From: Brachybacterium phenoliresistens
GTDB lineage: Bacteria > Actinomycetota > Actinomycetes > Actinomycetales > Dermabacteraceae
Length of the DNA: 64,000 nucleotides
Direction: 5' to 3'
Assembly: GCF_000576425.1 (NCBI RefSeq)
Contig: NZ_KK070001.1
Coordinates: forward strand, 20,499 to 84,498
Below are positions 1-9,939 of the stretch, piece by piece. Under the pieces are notes generated by a model, which did no database searches, had not been told where the DNA came from, and saw nothing but the letters and a program-made list of their open reading frames with translations. Position 1 is the first letter of the stretch. Each line of letters opens with the position of its first letter. The position numbers and the translations under genes are program-made.

Positions 1-45
1 TCCCCCGCCGTTCTGACGAGCCGAACCCCTCAGCCGAAGGCAGCC

Positions 46-783
46 TCAGTCGGCGGAATTCTCAGCCGGAGGTGCCCCCGTCGACGCCGGCTGCGCGTCC
101 TCCGGCCCGGTGCGCTCCACGATCTCCCGCATCGCCGCGGCCGCCGCCGCGGGGTTCCCGGCGGCGATCGCCCGGCACACCTCGCCGTGCAGGGCGACGT
201 CCCGGGCATCGGGGGCGAGGTGGGCGCGCTCGAGCAGGGCCCGGTCCCGCAGCCCCTCCTCGATCACCCGGCGCAGCCGCACGAACATCGCGCTCCCGGA
301 CAGCGCGAGGACGGCGGCGTGGAGCTCGGCATCGGCCGCGAGGAAGGCCTCGGGATCGTCCGCCTGCGCCAGCGCCTCGCCGGCGCGGGCAAGCCGCTCG
401 CACTGATCGGGAACGGCGTGACCAGCGGCGACGGTGCGGGCGGCGGCGGCTGCGGCCTCCGGTTCGACGGCGCGCCGCAGGGAACGCAGCTCGTCGATCT
501 GGGCGCGGCGCCCCTCCTCGCCCAGCGCCAGGCGCCAGCGGATCACCCACGGGTCCAGGGTGTCCCAGTGCTCGGCCCCGCGCACGCGCAGACCCACGCG
601 GCGCCCGGCGCTGAGCATGCCCAGGGACCCGAGCACCCGAGTGACCTCGCGGACCACGCTGCGGGAGGCCCCGGTGCGCGCGACCAGGCCCTCGACCGTG
701 TCGGCGTGGCCGGCCGGCAGCTCCCCCGCGACGATCGCGCGGCCCAGCTGGTCCAGCGCCCGCTCGAAGGCGGAGGTGCTCAC
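46..783 (-). CDS. GntR-family (FCD) transcriptional regulator
   Basis: 245-residue regulator. The N-terminal winged helix includes residues around TGASRSVVREVTRVLGSLG. It is followed by a helical FCD ligand domain in which ADAELHAAV and ALHGEVCRAI supply the Asp/His positions that usually bind a metal and a small organic acid. I use the GTG at 783 because it overlaps the stop of the upstream dehydrogenase as GTGA, which suggests translational coupling. Such regulators normally repress the sugar-acid or hydroxy-acid oxidation genes beside them, so the two flanking SDR genes are the likely targets. The ligand cannot be read from sequence. Family assignment is firm; the specific role is inference. 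Confidence 0.85.
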   Translation of the reverse strand: MSTSAFERALDQLGRAIVAGELPAGHADTVEGLVARTGASRSVVREVTRVLGSLGMLSAGRRVGLRVRGAEHWDTLDPWVIRWRLALGEEGRRAQIDELRSLRRAVEPEAAAAAARTVAAGHAVPDQCERLARAGEALAQADDPEAFLAADAELHAAVLALSGSAMFVRLRRVIEEGLRDRALLERAHLAPDARDVALHGEVCRAIAAGNPAAAAAAMREIVERTGPEDAQPASTGAPPAENSAD

Positions 784-1508
784 GCCTGGGAGACCGGCGA
801 GATGACCAGCTCGTCGACGCGCACGTGCGCGGGCGCATCGAGCACGAAGCCGATCGCGCGGCCGATGTCCTCCGGGCTCAGCATCACCGCGCGCGCGGCC
901 TCGCCGGGGACCTCGGGGCGCTGCTCGAGGAAGTCGGTGGCGACGTCGCCGGGGCACAGGTGGCAGGCGCGCACGCCGTGGGCGGCCTCCTGCTGGTTCA
1001 GGGTGCGCACCAGGGAGCCGAGCGCCGTCTTCGAGGCGGAGTAGGCGACCCCGGCTCCCGGCTGGAAGGACCAGCCCGCATAGGAGGAGACGACGACGGC
1101 CACACCCCCGCTCGTGCGCAGGTGCGGCAGCGCGGCGTCCAGGGTGCTCGCGGTCGCGGTGAGGTTGGTGGCGAGGATCGCGTCGAACTCGCCGAGGTCC
1201 TGGTCGTCCCATCGGCGCCGCGGAGCGTTGAGCCCGGCGGAGACGACCACGCCGTCGATGCCGCCGCAGCGCTCGGCGATGCCCTGCGCCGCCGCGCGGA
1301 CAGCGGCGCGGTCCTGGACGTCGAGCACCAGCGCGGAGGCCACGCCGCCGGCGGCCTCGACCTGCGCGACCGTCTGCTCGAGGGCGTCCCGGCGGCGGCC
1401 GCTGACCACGATGCGCCAGCCCGTCGAGGCCGCGGCGAGCGCCGCCGCGCGTCCCATCCCGCTGCCACCGCCGGTGATCCAGAGGGTTCCGCGCGCGTCC
1501 TGTGCCAT
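780..1508 (-). CDS. SDR-family NAD(P)-dependent oxidoreductase
   Basis: 242-residue classical short-chain dehydrogenase. The cofactor motif TGGGSGMG is at residues 12-19, SAG at 90-92, catalytic Ser near 141-142, and the YxxxK pair is Tyr156/Lys160. The ATG at 1508 has AGGAG about 8 nt upstream. The gene is read leftwards into the GntR regulator with a 4-base overlap. It is divergent from another SDR gene starting at 1613, with about 100 bp of shared promoter region. It probably oxidises or reduces a sugar-derived alcohol or ketone in the cytoplasm, but the substrate is unknown. Confidence 0.85.
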   Translation of the reverse strand: MAQDARGTLWITGGGSGMGRAAALAAASTGWRIVVSGRRRDALEQTVAQVEAAGGVASALVLDVQDRAAVRAAAQGIAERCGGIDGVVVSAGLNAPRRRWDDQDLGEFDAILATNLTATASTLDAALPHLRTSGGVAVVVSSYAGWSFQPGAGVAYSASKTALGSLVRTLNQQEAAHGVRACHLCPGDVATDFLEQRPEVPGEAARAVMLSPEDIGRAIGFVLDAPAHVRVDELVISPVSQA

Positions 1509-1554
1509 GCCGTCTCCTGCCGTCCCGCCGCCCGCTGGTCGGACGGCCCACAGC

Positions 1555-1569
1555 AATAGTATGTTTATT
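1555..1569. promoter_or_regulatory. AT-rich imperfect palindrome between divergent SDR genes, candidate GntR operator
   Basis: An AT-rich island in a GC-rich spacer, with arms AATA (1555-1558) and TATT (1566-1569). It overlaps possible -10 hexamers for both directions (TAGTAT on plus, TACTAT on minus). Its position between the regulated pair and the divergent gene suits a GntR-family operator. Assignment is inference. Confidence 0.35.
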
Positions 1570-1612
1570 CCGGTGCCCGGCGTCGAGCGCACGCCGCACC
1601 GGGGAGTGGACA

Positions 1613-2392
1613 GTGGAGCTGGATCTGCGGAACAAGGTCGTCATGGTCACGGGCGCGGCGCGCGGCATCGGCGCGGTGATCGCGCACCGCTTCGCCCAGG
1701 AGGGCGCCCGGGTGGTCGCCCTCGACCTGGCGTTCCCCGAGGGCGACCCGGCGGAGGCTGAGGCTGCGGGCGAGCCCGCCATCGGCCGCGTGACCTGCGA
1801 CGTCGCCGATCCCGCCTCGGTGGAGGCGGCGGTGGCGGAGGTCGTGCGCCGTCACGGCACGATCGACGTGCTCATCAACAACGCGGGCATCAACGTCGAG
1901 GGGACCGTCGCCGATCTCGACTGGCAGCGCTGGCGCACCTGCTTCGACGTGAACGTGGGCGGCGTCTTCCTCATGAGCCGGGCGGTCGCGCCGGTGATGC
2001 AGGAGGCCGGCCGCGGGCGGATCATCAACGCCGCCTCCTTCGCGGCGATCATCCCGAGCGTCGGCAGCGCCGCCTACGCGGCCTCGAAGGCCGCGGTCGT
2101 CCAGCTCACCCGGGTCCTGGCCTCGGAGCTGGGACCGTGGGACATCACCGTGAACGCCTACGCGCCGGGCATGGTCCCCACCGCCATGAACGGCTTCGCC
2201 GACATGCCGCAGGAGGCGCAGGACCGCCTGCTGGACACCCTCTCGCTGCGCCGCTGGGAGAGCCCGGACGACGTCGCCGACCTGCTGGTGTTCCTCGCCA
2301 GCGACGCCGCCTCGTACATCACCGGCACCCTCGTGGACGTCTCCGGCGGCAAGCTCGCCACGCAGATCCCCTCCCGCGCCCACGGGCGCTGA
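1613..2392 (+). CDS. SDR-family oxidoreductase
   Basis: 259-residue classical short-chain dehydrogenase close in pattern to gluconate or 3-oxoacyl-ACP reductase-type enzymes. Visible are TGAARGIG (residues 13-20), NNAG (89-92), catalytic Ser142 and Tyr155-x3-Lys159. The start is GTG at 1613, with GGGGA about 8 nt upstream; earlier in-frame codons would extend into the divergent promoter and add a non-homologous head. Convergent with the LysR gene, 7 bp away. Together with the divergent GntR/SDR pair it suggests a small regulated alcohol or sugar-acid oxidation cassette. Substrate unknown. Confidence 0.85.
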   Translation: MELDLRNKVVMVTGAARGIGAVIAHRFAQEGARVVALDLAFPEGDPAEAEAAGEPAIGRVTCDVADPASVEAAVAEVVRRHGTIDVLINNAGINVEGTVADLDWQRWRTCFDVNVGGVFLMSRAVAPVMQEAGRGRIINAASFAAIIPSVGSAAYAASKAAVVQLTRVLASELGPWDITVNAYAPGMVPTAMNGFADMPQEAQDRLLDTLSLRRWESPDDVADLLVFLASDAASYITGTLVDVSGGKLATQIPSRAHGR

Positions 2393-2399
2393 GAGGCGC

Positions 2400-3287
2400 T
2401 CAGGCCACGGCGGCCGGCGTGAGCAGCTCGAGCAGCAGCACCGCCGGGACATCGGCCGTGTCCTTGAGCGGGCTGATCGCGCTGACCAGCCAGTCCGGGG
2501 TGGTGGTGCCGGGCAGCGAGATCGTGCGCAGCGTCGCGGCCTGCGGCTTCGCGGCGACGTGCTGGGGCACGATGGCGATCCCGAGGCCGCGGCGCACCAG
2601 GTCCAGCAGCGTGTGCACGTCGTTGACGCTGCAGCGGACGCTGCGGCGCACCCCGTGGGCGGCGAGCAGCTCGTCGTTCATCGTCCGCACGCCCCAGGAG
2701 GCGCTGAAGTCGACGAAGTCCTCGCCGTCGAGCATGTCCCAGCGCAGCGAGGACCGGGCGGCGAGCGGGTGGTCCGGCGGGGTCACGAGCACGAGGGGCT
2801 CCTCGCCCAGCGGGGTCTGCCGCAGGGAGCCGAGGTGCCGGGTGGTCGCGACGAAGGCGACGTCCAGCCGCCCGGCCCGCACCGCTTCGACCAGCTCGTG
2901 GGAGCCGGACTGCGCGAACTCGGTGGCGATGCGCGGGTAGCGGCGATGGAACTGCTCGAGCAGCGCGGAGACGTCCACCAGGCCCAGGCACTGCTCGGCG
3001 CCCACCCGCAGCGAGCCGCTGACGGTGCGGCTGACGCGGACCACGGCGTCGCGGGCGCGGGCGGCCTCGTCGAGCATCGCCCGGGCGTGCGGGATCAGCG
3101 CGTTGCCGGCGGCCGTGGGCTCCACGCGGCGCGTGGTGCGGTCGAACAGGGGCGTGCCCAGCTCGAGCTCGAGGCTGCGGATCGCGCTGCTGAGCCCGGA
3201 CTGCGAGATCCCCGCGAGGTCCGCGGCGCGCGTGAAGTGCCGCTCGTCCGCGAGCGCCACCACGTACTCCATCTGTCGAAGCTCCAC
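2400..3287 (-). CDS. LysR-family transcriptional regulator
   Basis: 295-residue LysR-type regulator. The N-terminal winged helix-turn-helix (MEYVVALADERHFTRAADLA, then an SQSGLSSAIRSLELELG recognition helix) is followed by a periplasmic-binding-like effector domain. The GTG start at 3287 gives the canonical short N-terminus. It is divergent from two aldo-keto reductase genes beginning at 3363, the usual arrangement for LysR control of its neighbour. Its low-molecular-weight effector is unknown. Confidence 0.9.
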   Translation of the reverse strand: MELRQMEYVVALADERHFTRAADLAGISQSGLSSAIRSLELELGTPLFDRTTRRVEPTAAGNALIPHARAMLDEAARARDAVVRVSRTVSGSLRVGAEQCLGLVDVSALLEQFHRRYPRIATEFAQSGSHELVEAVRAGRLDVAFVATTRHLGSLRQTPLGEEPLVLVTPPDHPLAARSSLRWDMLDGEDFVDFSASWGVRTMNDELLAAHGVRRSVRCSVNDVHTLLDLVRRGLGIAIVPQHVAAKPQAATLRTISLPGTTTPDWLVSAISPLKDTADVPAVLLLELLTPAAVA

Positions 3288-3290
3288 TGA

Positions 3291-4198
<908 letters not shown>

Positions 4199-4199
<1 letters not shown>

Positions 4200-5131
4200 T
4201 GCGCACCCTGACCCTGCCGGGCACGCAGATCACCGCCCCCAACGTCGTCCTGGGTCTCATGCGGATCCAGGAGAAGTCCGATGAGGAGGTCCGCACCCTC
4301 GTGCGCACCGCCCGCGATGCGGGCATCGACTTCCTGGACCACGCCGACATCTACGGCGCGGACCTGCACGGCTGCGAGAAGCGGTTCGCCGAGGCGCTGC
4401 AGCTCTCCCCCTCCGAGCGCGAGCAGTGGACGATCCAGACCAAGGCCGGGATCGTCCGCGAGGGCCCGTACTTCGACTTCTCCTACGAGCACATCGTGGA
4501 GTCGGTCGAGGGGTCGCTGCAGGCGCTGGGCACGGACTACATCGACATCCTGCTGCTGCACCGCCCCGATGCGCTGGTGGAGCCGGAGGAGGTCGCCCGC
4601 GCCTTCGACGAGCTCGAGGCCGCCGGCAAGGTGCGCGCCTTCGGCGTCTCCAACCACACCCCGCGGCAGATCGACCTGCTCAAGAAGTTCGTGAAGCAGC
4701 CGATCGTCGCCAACCAGGTCCAGCTGTCCATCACGCACTCCCCGCTCATCGCCCAGGGCGTGGCGGCGAACATGCAGGCCCTGGAGCAGTCCGTCAGCCG
4801 CGACGAGGGACTCATCGACCACGCGCGCCTGCACGACATCACCCTGCAGGCGTGGTCGCCCTTCCAGGCCGGGTTCTTCGACGGGCCCTTCCTGGGCTCG
4901 GAGCGGTTCCCCGAGCTGAACGCCGTGATCGACCGCCTCGCCGCGCAGTACGACGTCACGCCGACGGCGATCGCGGTCGCGTGGATCACCCGTCACCCGG
5001 CGAACATGCAGGTCGTCCTCGGCACGACCACCCCGCAGCGGGTGGCCGACGCGGCCGCCGGCTCGGACCTCCCGCTGACCCGCGCGGAGTGGTACGAGAT
5101 CTTCCGCGCCGCGGGGTACACCGTTCCCTGA
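4199..5131 (+). CDS. Aldo/keto reductase (YdhF-like)
   Basis: 310-residue aldo-keto reductase of the YdhF-type subfamily. The tetrad residues are Asp47, Tyr52, Lys82 and His121 (ILLLHRPD). The segment around SNHTPRQIDLL and the later VVLGTTTPQR are typical of this branch. The ATG overlaps the stop of the preceding reductase by one base. A 9-bp inverted repeat follows about 28 bp after the stop and ends the unit. It shows only about background similarity to its upstream partner, so the pair is not a recent duplication. Substrate unknown. Confidence 0.9.
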
Positions 5132-5158
5132 TCGGTCAGGGCCCCTCGGCGAGGGCGG

Positions 5159-5196
5159 ACGTCCCGCGCGCGTCCTCACGGATGCACGCGGGACGT
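5159..5196 (+). terminator. Hairpin after the aldo-keto reductase pair
   Basis: Inverted repeat ACGTCCCGC (5159-5167) / GCGGGACGT (5188-5196) with a 20-nt loop and no real T-tract. Probable terminator separating the LysR-controlled pair from the LacI operon. Confidence 0.5.
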
Positions 5197-5223
5197 TCCG
5201 CTGTCCGCGGCCGGGGAGGCCCC

Positions 5224-5271
5224 TTGACAGCGGGCCGCGCCGTCCCGCATCCTTCACGTCATACGAATAAC
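5224..5271 (+). promoter_or_regulatory. LacI-operon promoter region with operator GTCATACGAATAAC
   Basis: TTGACA is at 5224-5229, with a weak -10 further on. At 5258-5271 lies GTCATACGAATAAC, a 14-bp near-palindrome (10 of 14 positions symmetric) with the central CG that LacI-family repressors contact. It sits 18 bp before the ATG of the LacI gene, so the repressor probably controls its own operon. The operator reading follows the family's known site architecture and is inference. Confidence 0.55.
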
Positions 5272-5289
5272 GGATCCGAGGAGGGACCC

Positions 5290-6303
5290 ATGGTGCACCG
5301 CCCCACGATGCACGACGTCGCGGCCGCCGCAGGCGTCTCGCAGGCCGTGGTCTCCCTCGTCCTGAACGGCAACCACGCCGGCCGCGCCTCCGAGAGGACC
5401 GCCGAGCGGGTCCGGGCCGCGGCCCAGGAGCTCGGGTACCGCACCAACCTGCAGGCCAAGAGCCTGAAGACGGGCGTGGCCGAGATCCTCGGCCTGGTCG
5501 GCGACGAGGTCGCGACCTCGCCCTTCTCGGGCATGATGATCAAGGGGGCGCAGGACCGCGCCTGGCAGGACCACCACGCGCTGCTGACCATCGACACCGG
5601 GGGCGACGACCGCCTCGAGGCCGCCGCGATCGACACCATGCTCTCGCACCGGGTGCGCGGCATCGTCTACACCGCCATGTACCACCGCGAGGTGCACGTG
5701 CCCGATGCGGCGCTGGACACCCGCGCCGTCTGCCTGAACGCCCGCGACCTCGACGAGCGCGTGCCCAGCGTCATCCCCGACGAGGTCACCGGCGGCTACG
5801 AGGCGACAAAGGTCCTCCTCGAGGCCGGGCACACCCGCATCGGCATCATCACCATCCACGACGCCCTGCCGGCCGCCGTCGGCCGCCTCGAGGGCTACCG
5901 CCGCGCCCTGGCCGAGGCCGGCATCGCGGAGGACCCGGACCTCGTCCGCCCCGGCACCGGCATGCAGTCCGACGGCGACCGCCAGACCCGCGCCCTGCTG
6001 GCCCTGCCCGAGCCGCCCACCGCGATCTTCTGCCAGAACGACCGCACGGCCCTGGGCGCCTACCAGACCCTCACCGCCGAGGGCCTGCGCGTGCCCGAGG
6101 CCATGTCCATCGTCGGATTCGACGACCAGGACGTCCTGCGCGACTTCTTCCTCCCGCCGCTGACCACCGTCCAGCTCCCCTTCGCCGCCATGGGATCGCT
6201 CGCCGCCGAGCTGCTCCTGTCCGGCGAGACCGCCCCCGAGGTCCACCGCATCCGGTGCCCTCTCGTCCTGCGCGACTCCGTCGCACCTCCGAAAGGATCC
6301 TGA
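5290..6303 (+). CDS. LacI-family transcriptional regulator
   Basis: 337-residue repressor. The N-terminal LacI helix-turn-helix is TMHDVAAAAGVSQAVVSLVL, with a hinge helix near RVRAAAQELGY. It is followed by a two-lobed periplasmic-binding-like domain (FCQNDRTALGAY, SIVGFDDQDV). ATG at 5290 with GAGG upstream. It is the first gene of an operon: its TGA shares a base with the ATG of the first permease. The neighbours (two LplB/YtcP-type permeases, a lipoprotein receptor and a GH32 hydrolase) point to a fructosyl-saccharide inducer. Autoregulation through the site at 5258-5271 is likely but inferred. Confidence 0.92.
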   Translation: MVHRPTMHDVAAAAGVSQAVVSLVLNGNHAGRASERTAERVRAAAQELGYRTNLQAKSLKTGVAEILGLVGDEVATSPFSGMMIKGAQDRAWQDHHALLTIDTGGDDRLEAAAIDTMLSHRVRGIVYTAMYHREVHVPDAALDTRAVCLNARDLDERVPSVIPDEVTGGYEATKVLLEAGHTRIGIITIHDALPAAVGRLEGYRRALAEAGIAEDPDLVRPGTGMQSDGDRQTRALLALPEPPTAIFCQNDRTALGAYQTLTAEGLRVPEAMSIVGFDDQDVLRDFFLPPLTTVQLPFAAMGSLAAELLLSGETAPEVHRIRCPLVLRDSVAPPKGS

Positions 6304-7307
6304 TGCCGTCCACGCTCACCGGCTCCGAGCCCGTGGCGAGCGCCGGCGTCGACGACGACGCCCCCGCTCCCTCGCCGAGCCCGCCCCCGCCCCATCGGCC
6401 GCGCGCCGCCCTGCTGCACCGCGTGCTCAATGCCTGGCAGTTATACGTACTACTCGCGCCGGCCCTCGCCTCGCTCCTCGTCTTCAAGTACTGGCCGATG
6501 TACGGCGCGCAGATCGCCTTCCGCGACTACAACCCCGTCGACGGCTTCTTCTGGAGCCCCTGGGTGGGCCTGGAGCACTTCCGGGCCTTCGTCACCTCGT
6601 TCCAGTTCGAGCGGCTGGTCGCCAACACCCTCACCATCAACGTGGTCGGCCTGCTGGTGGCGTTCCCGGTGCCGATCATCCTCGCGCTCATCGTCAACCA
6701 GCTGCCCAGCGAGCGTTTCAAGCGCCTCACGCAGACGATCCTGTACGCGCCGTCGTTCATCTCCGTGGTGGTCGTGGTCGGCATGATCCACCTGCTGTTC
6801 TCCCCCAGCTCCGGGATGGTCAACCACGCGATCACCCTGCTGGGCGGCGAGCCGATCTTCTTCATGGGCGCCCCCGAATGGTTCCGCCCGCTGTACATCG
6901 GCTCCGACGTCTGGCAGAACGCCGGATTCTCGATGATCATCTACCTCGCCGCGCTCACCGCGATCGATCCCTCGCTGCACGAGGCCGCCCGCATGGACGG
7001 CGCGAACCGGTTCCAGCGGATCCGCCACATCGACATCCCGGGAATCCTGCCGGTGATCGTCATCCTGTTCATCCTCGCGGTCGGGAACATCTTCAACCTC
7101 GGGTTCGAGAAGGTCTATCTCATGCAGACCGACCTCAACCTCCCCACCTCCGAGGTCATCAACACCTACGTGTACAAGACCGGTCTGCAGGGCGCCCAGT
7201 TCAGCTATTCGGCGGCCATCGGACTGTTCAACTCCGTCCTCAACCTCGCCCTTCTCGTGACCTTCAACCAGGTCGCCAAGAAGGCCAACCAGTCGAGCCT
7301 GTGGTGA
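6303..7307 (+). CDS. ABC transporter permease, LplB type
   Basis: 334-residue inner-membrane permease with a proline-rich cytoplasmic head of about 35 residues and six predicted membrane spans. The EAA loop contacting the ATPase is EAARMDGANRFQRIRHIDIP. This branch (LplB, YtcP partner) transports oligosaccharides. The operon lacks an ATPase gene, so it probably uses a shared MsiK-like ATPase encoded elsewhere, as is common for actinobacterial sugar importers. Start ATG 6303 overlaps the LacI stop as TGATG. Confidence 0.92.
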   Translation: MPSTLTGSEPVASAGVDDDAPAPSPSPPPPHRPRAALLHRVLNAWQLYVLLAPALASLLVFKYWPMYGAQIAFRDYNPVDGFFWSPWVGLEHFRAFVTSFQFERLVANTLTINVVGLLVAFPVPIILALIVNQLPSERFKRLTQTILYAPSFISVVVVVGMIHLLFSPSSGMVNHAITLLGGEPIFFMGAPEWFRPLYIGSDVWQNAGFSMIIYLAALTAIDPSLHEAARMDGANRFQRIRHIDIPGILPVIVILFILAVGNIFNLGFEKVYLMQTDLNLPTSEVINTYVYKTGLQGAQFSYSAAIGLFNSVLNLALLVTFNQVAKKANQSSLW

Positions 7308-7309
7308 CC

Positions 7310-8245
7310 ATGACGACCTCCGCCCCCGCCCTCCCCCGCCCCCGGCGCGCCGAGCCGCTGCACCGGCGCCTGGCCGATCCGCTGTTCGCGGTGATCACCT
7401 ACGGCCTCATCGCCGTCGCGATCCTCGTGATCGTCTACCCGCTGTACTTCATCGTCATCGCCTCGATCTCCGATCCGACGCTCGTGCAGCAGGGCAAGGT
7501 CTTCCTGTTCCCGCGCGGCCTCACCGTCGACGGCTACGCGACGATCTTCGGGACCTCCACGATCGTGCGCGGGTTCGCGAACTCCGTCCTGTACACCGTG
7601 GTCGGCACCGCGATCAGCGTGACCATGATCCTGTGCGGGGCCTACGCGCTGGCCCGCAAGGACATGCCCGGCCGCAGCCTGTTCATGATCCTCTTCGTCG
7701 TCACGATGTTCTTCGACGGCGGCATGATCGCCCGCTACCTCGTGGTCAAGGAGCTGGGCATGCTCGACACGATGTGGGCCGTGGTCCTGCCCGGCGCCGT
7801 CGGCGTCTGGAACCTGATCATCGCCCGCACCTTCTTCGAGCAGAGCATCTCCCCCGAGCTGCGCGAGGCCGCCCAGCTCGACGGCGCGAGCGACTTCCGG
7901 TTCTTCTTCTCGATCGTCCTGCCGCTGTCGAAGTCGCTCATCACCCTCATGGCGATGATCCACATCGTCGCGAACTGGAACGCCTTCTTCGACGCGATGA
8001 TCTACCTCAGCGACGAATCGAAGTATCCGCTCCAGCTGGTGCTGAGGAACGTCCTCATCCAGTCGCAGGCCTCGACCGCGGGAATGGACATGGCGTCGAT
8101 GGAGTCCACCGCCCAGGCGCAGAAGATGGGCGAGCTGCTCAAGTACTCCATGATCGTCGTCTCCACGGTCCCGCTGCTCATCGCCTTCCCGTTCCTGCAG
8201 CGCCATTTCGTCAAGGGCGCCACCCTCGGGGCGCTCAAGAGCTGA
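7310..8245 (+). CDS. ABC transporter permease, YtcP/MalG type
   Basis: 311-residue permease with six membrane spans and the EAA loop EAAQLDGASDFRFFFSIVLP. It forms the heterodimeric channel with the preceding permease. I give the ATG at 7310; a GTG at 7304 overlapping the previous stop as GTGA is equally possible and would add two residues. The C-terminal LQRHFVKGATLGALKS is characteristic of the YtcP group. Confidence 0.92.
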   Translation: MTTSAPALPRPRRAEPLHRRLADPLFAVITYGLIAVAILVIVYPLYFIVIASISDPTLVQQGKVFLFPRGLTVDGYATIFGTSTIVRGFANSVLYTVVGTAISVTMILCGAYALARKDMPGRSLFMILFVVTMFFDGGMIARYLVVKELGMLDTMWAVVLPGAVGVWNLIIARTFFEQSISPELREAAQLDGASDFRFFFSIVLPLSKSLITLMAMIHIVANWNAFFDAMIYLSDESKYPLQLVLRNVLIQSQASTAGMDMASMESTAQAQKMGELLKYSMIVVSTVPLLIAFPFLQRHFVKGATLGALKS

Positions 8246-8303
8246 CCCGCCCTCCCCACCGCATCGCCCCCCACCCCGCAGCACCGTCACGAAGGAGTCC
8301 CGC

Positions 8304-9890
8304 ATGCTGTCCCGCCGCCGCTTCACCCTCACCTCCGCCGCACTCACCGCCGCGATGTTCTCCCTGCCCGCCTGCACCCGCCCCTCCGAGCGCCTCACCG
8401 AGGACCTCTCCTCCGAGATGGGCCTGACCGAGTCCGGGCTGCCGATCGTCACCGAGGAGCTCACCCTCACCGTCGGCGGGGCCAAGTCCCCGCTGGCCCC
8501 CGAGTACGAGACCATGCAGCTCGTGCAGACCTGGGAGGAGGACTCCGGGATCTCGATCACCTGGAGCAACGAGCCCGACGAGGTCTGGGGCGAGAAGAAG
8601 AACCTCCTGCTGGCCAGCGGCGAGCTCCCCGACGCCCTGTTCAACACGGGCCTCACGGACGCCGAGGTCGCCAAGTACGGCGCCAACGGCACGCTCATCG
8701 CCCTCGAGGACCTCATCGCCGAGAACGCCCCGACCCTCTCCGGGATCCTCGAGAAGCGCCCCGACATCCGCGCGGCGATCACCGCCTCCGACGGCCACAT
8801 CTACACCCTCCCCTCCGTCGAGGAGATGGGGCTCGTCGAGTTCCCGAGCATGATGTTCCTGAACACCGACTGGCTCGCGCGGTACGGCCTGGCCATGCCC
8901 ACCACCGTGGAGGAGTACCACCAGGTCCTGCTCGCCTTCAAGGCCGAGGGGCCCGCCGGCGTGCTGCCGCTGTCGTTCATCGGCGCCGGGGCCATCTGCG
9001 ACCTCATCGCGGCGCTCGGCGGCCAGCCCGACGTCCCCGACCACCGCATCGTCCAGGACGGCACGGTCGTCTTCACCGCCGACAAGGACGGCTTCCGCGA
9101 CGCGATCGCCCAGCTGCACACCTGGTACGCCGAGGGGCTCATCGACCAGGAGGCCTTCGCGCAGGACTACGTGAAGTTCATCGCCAAGGGCACGGCGGAC
9201 CCGCAGATCCTGGGCTCCTTCTGCTTCTGGGAGGTGCCCGAGGTCGTCGGCCCCGAGCAGGCCGACCAGTACGCGATCGTGCCGATCTTCCCCGGCCCCG
9301 ACGGCGTGCGCCGCGCCTGCGTCGTCTCCAACCAGGAGATCAACCGCGGAGCCTTCGCCATCAGCCGCACCAACGAGTACGCCGCCGCCACCGTGCGCTG
9401 GGCCGACATGCTGTTCGACCCGGTCATGAGCGCGCAGGCCAACTGGGGTCCGGTCGGCGTCACGCAGCAGGAGAACGCCGACGGCCTGCTCGAGCAGATC
9501 CCCGTCGGCGAGGGCGAGACCGAGCAGGAGCGCCGCGTGAAGGTCTCCCCCGGCGGCCCGAAGATCATCACCGCCGAGGACTTCGAGACCGTCGTGCTGC
9601 CCGAGCCCCGCGCCGCCGCGCGCCAGGCGCAGATCGCCGAGCACTACGCGCCCCATCGGGCGAACGAGAAGTTCCCGCCGGTGATGCTCAGCGTCGAGGA
9701 GCTCGACCAGGTGAGCACCATCGAGGCCGATGTCCAGACCTTCGTGAGCGAGAAGGTCGCCACCTGGATCGTCAAGGGCGGCATCGAGGCGGAGTGGGAC
9801 GGCTACGTCTCCCAGCTGCGGACGATGGGCCTGCCGGACCTCCTCGCGGTCTGGCAGGGCGCCTACGATCGCTTCACCGCCGCCGGCTGA
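8304..9890 (+). CDS. Extracellular solute-binding lipoprotein of the saccharide ABC importer
   Basis: 528-residue receptor. The signal region MLSRRRFTLTSAAL has a twin-arginine-like SRRRFT core and ends in lipobox LPAC, with lipidated Cys24, so it is anchored outside the membrane. Length and the motifs around WEEDSGISITW fit the LipO/YtcQ receptors that pair with LplB/YtcP permeases. GGAG lies about 7 nt before the ATG. Placed between the permeases and the GH32 gene, it should bind the same fructosyl saccharide. Confidence 0.9.
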   Translation: MLSRRRFTLTSAALTAAMFSLPACTRPSERLTEDLSSEMGLTESGLPIVTEELTLTVGGAKSPLAPEYETMQLVQTWEEDSGISITWSNEPDEVWGEKKNLLLASGELPDALFNTGLTDAEVAKYGANGTLIALEDLIAENAPTLSGILEKRPDIRAAITASDGHIYTLPSVEEMGLVEFPSMMFLNTDWLARYGLAMPTTVEEYHQVLLAFKAEGPAGVLPLSFIGAGAICDLIAALGGQPDVPDHRIVQDGTVVFTADKDGFRDAIAQLHTWYAEGLIDQEAFAQDYVKFIAKGTADPQILGSFCFWEVPEVVGPEQADQYAIVPIFPGPDGVRRACVVSNQEINRGAFAISRTNEYAAATVRWADMLFDPVMSAQANWGPVGVTQQENADGLLEQIPVGEGETEQERRVKVSPGGPKIITAEDFETVVLPEPRAAARQAQIAEHYAPHRANEKFPPVMLSVEELDQVSTIEADVQTFVSEKVATWIVKGGIEAEWDGYVSQLRTMGLPDLLAVWQGAYDRFTAAG

Positions 9891-9939
9891 CCCGGCCCCG
9901 AATCTCCCCACCCGAGCACCCGAGTCTCCGGAAGAGAGC

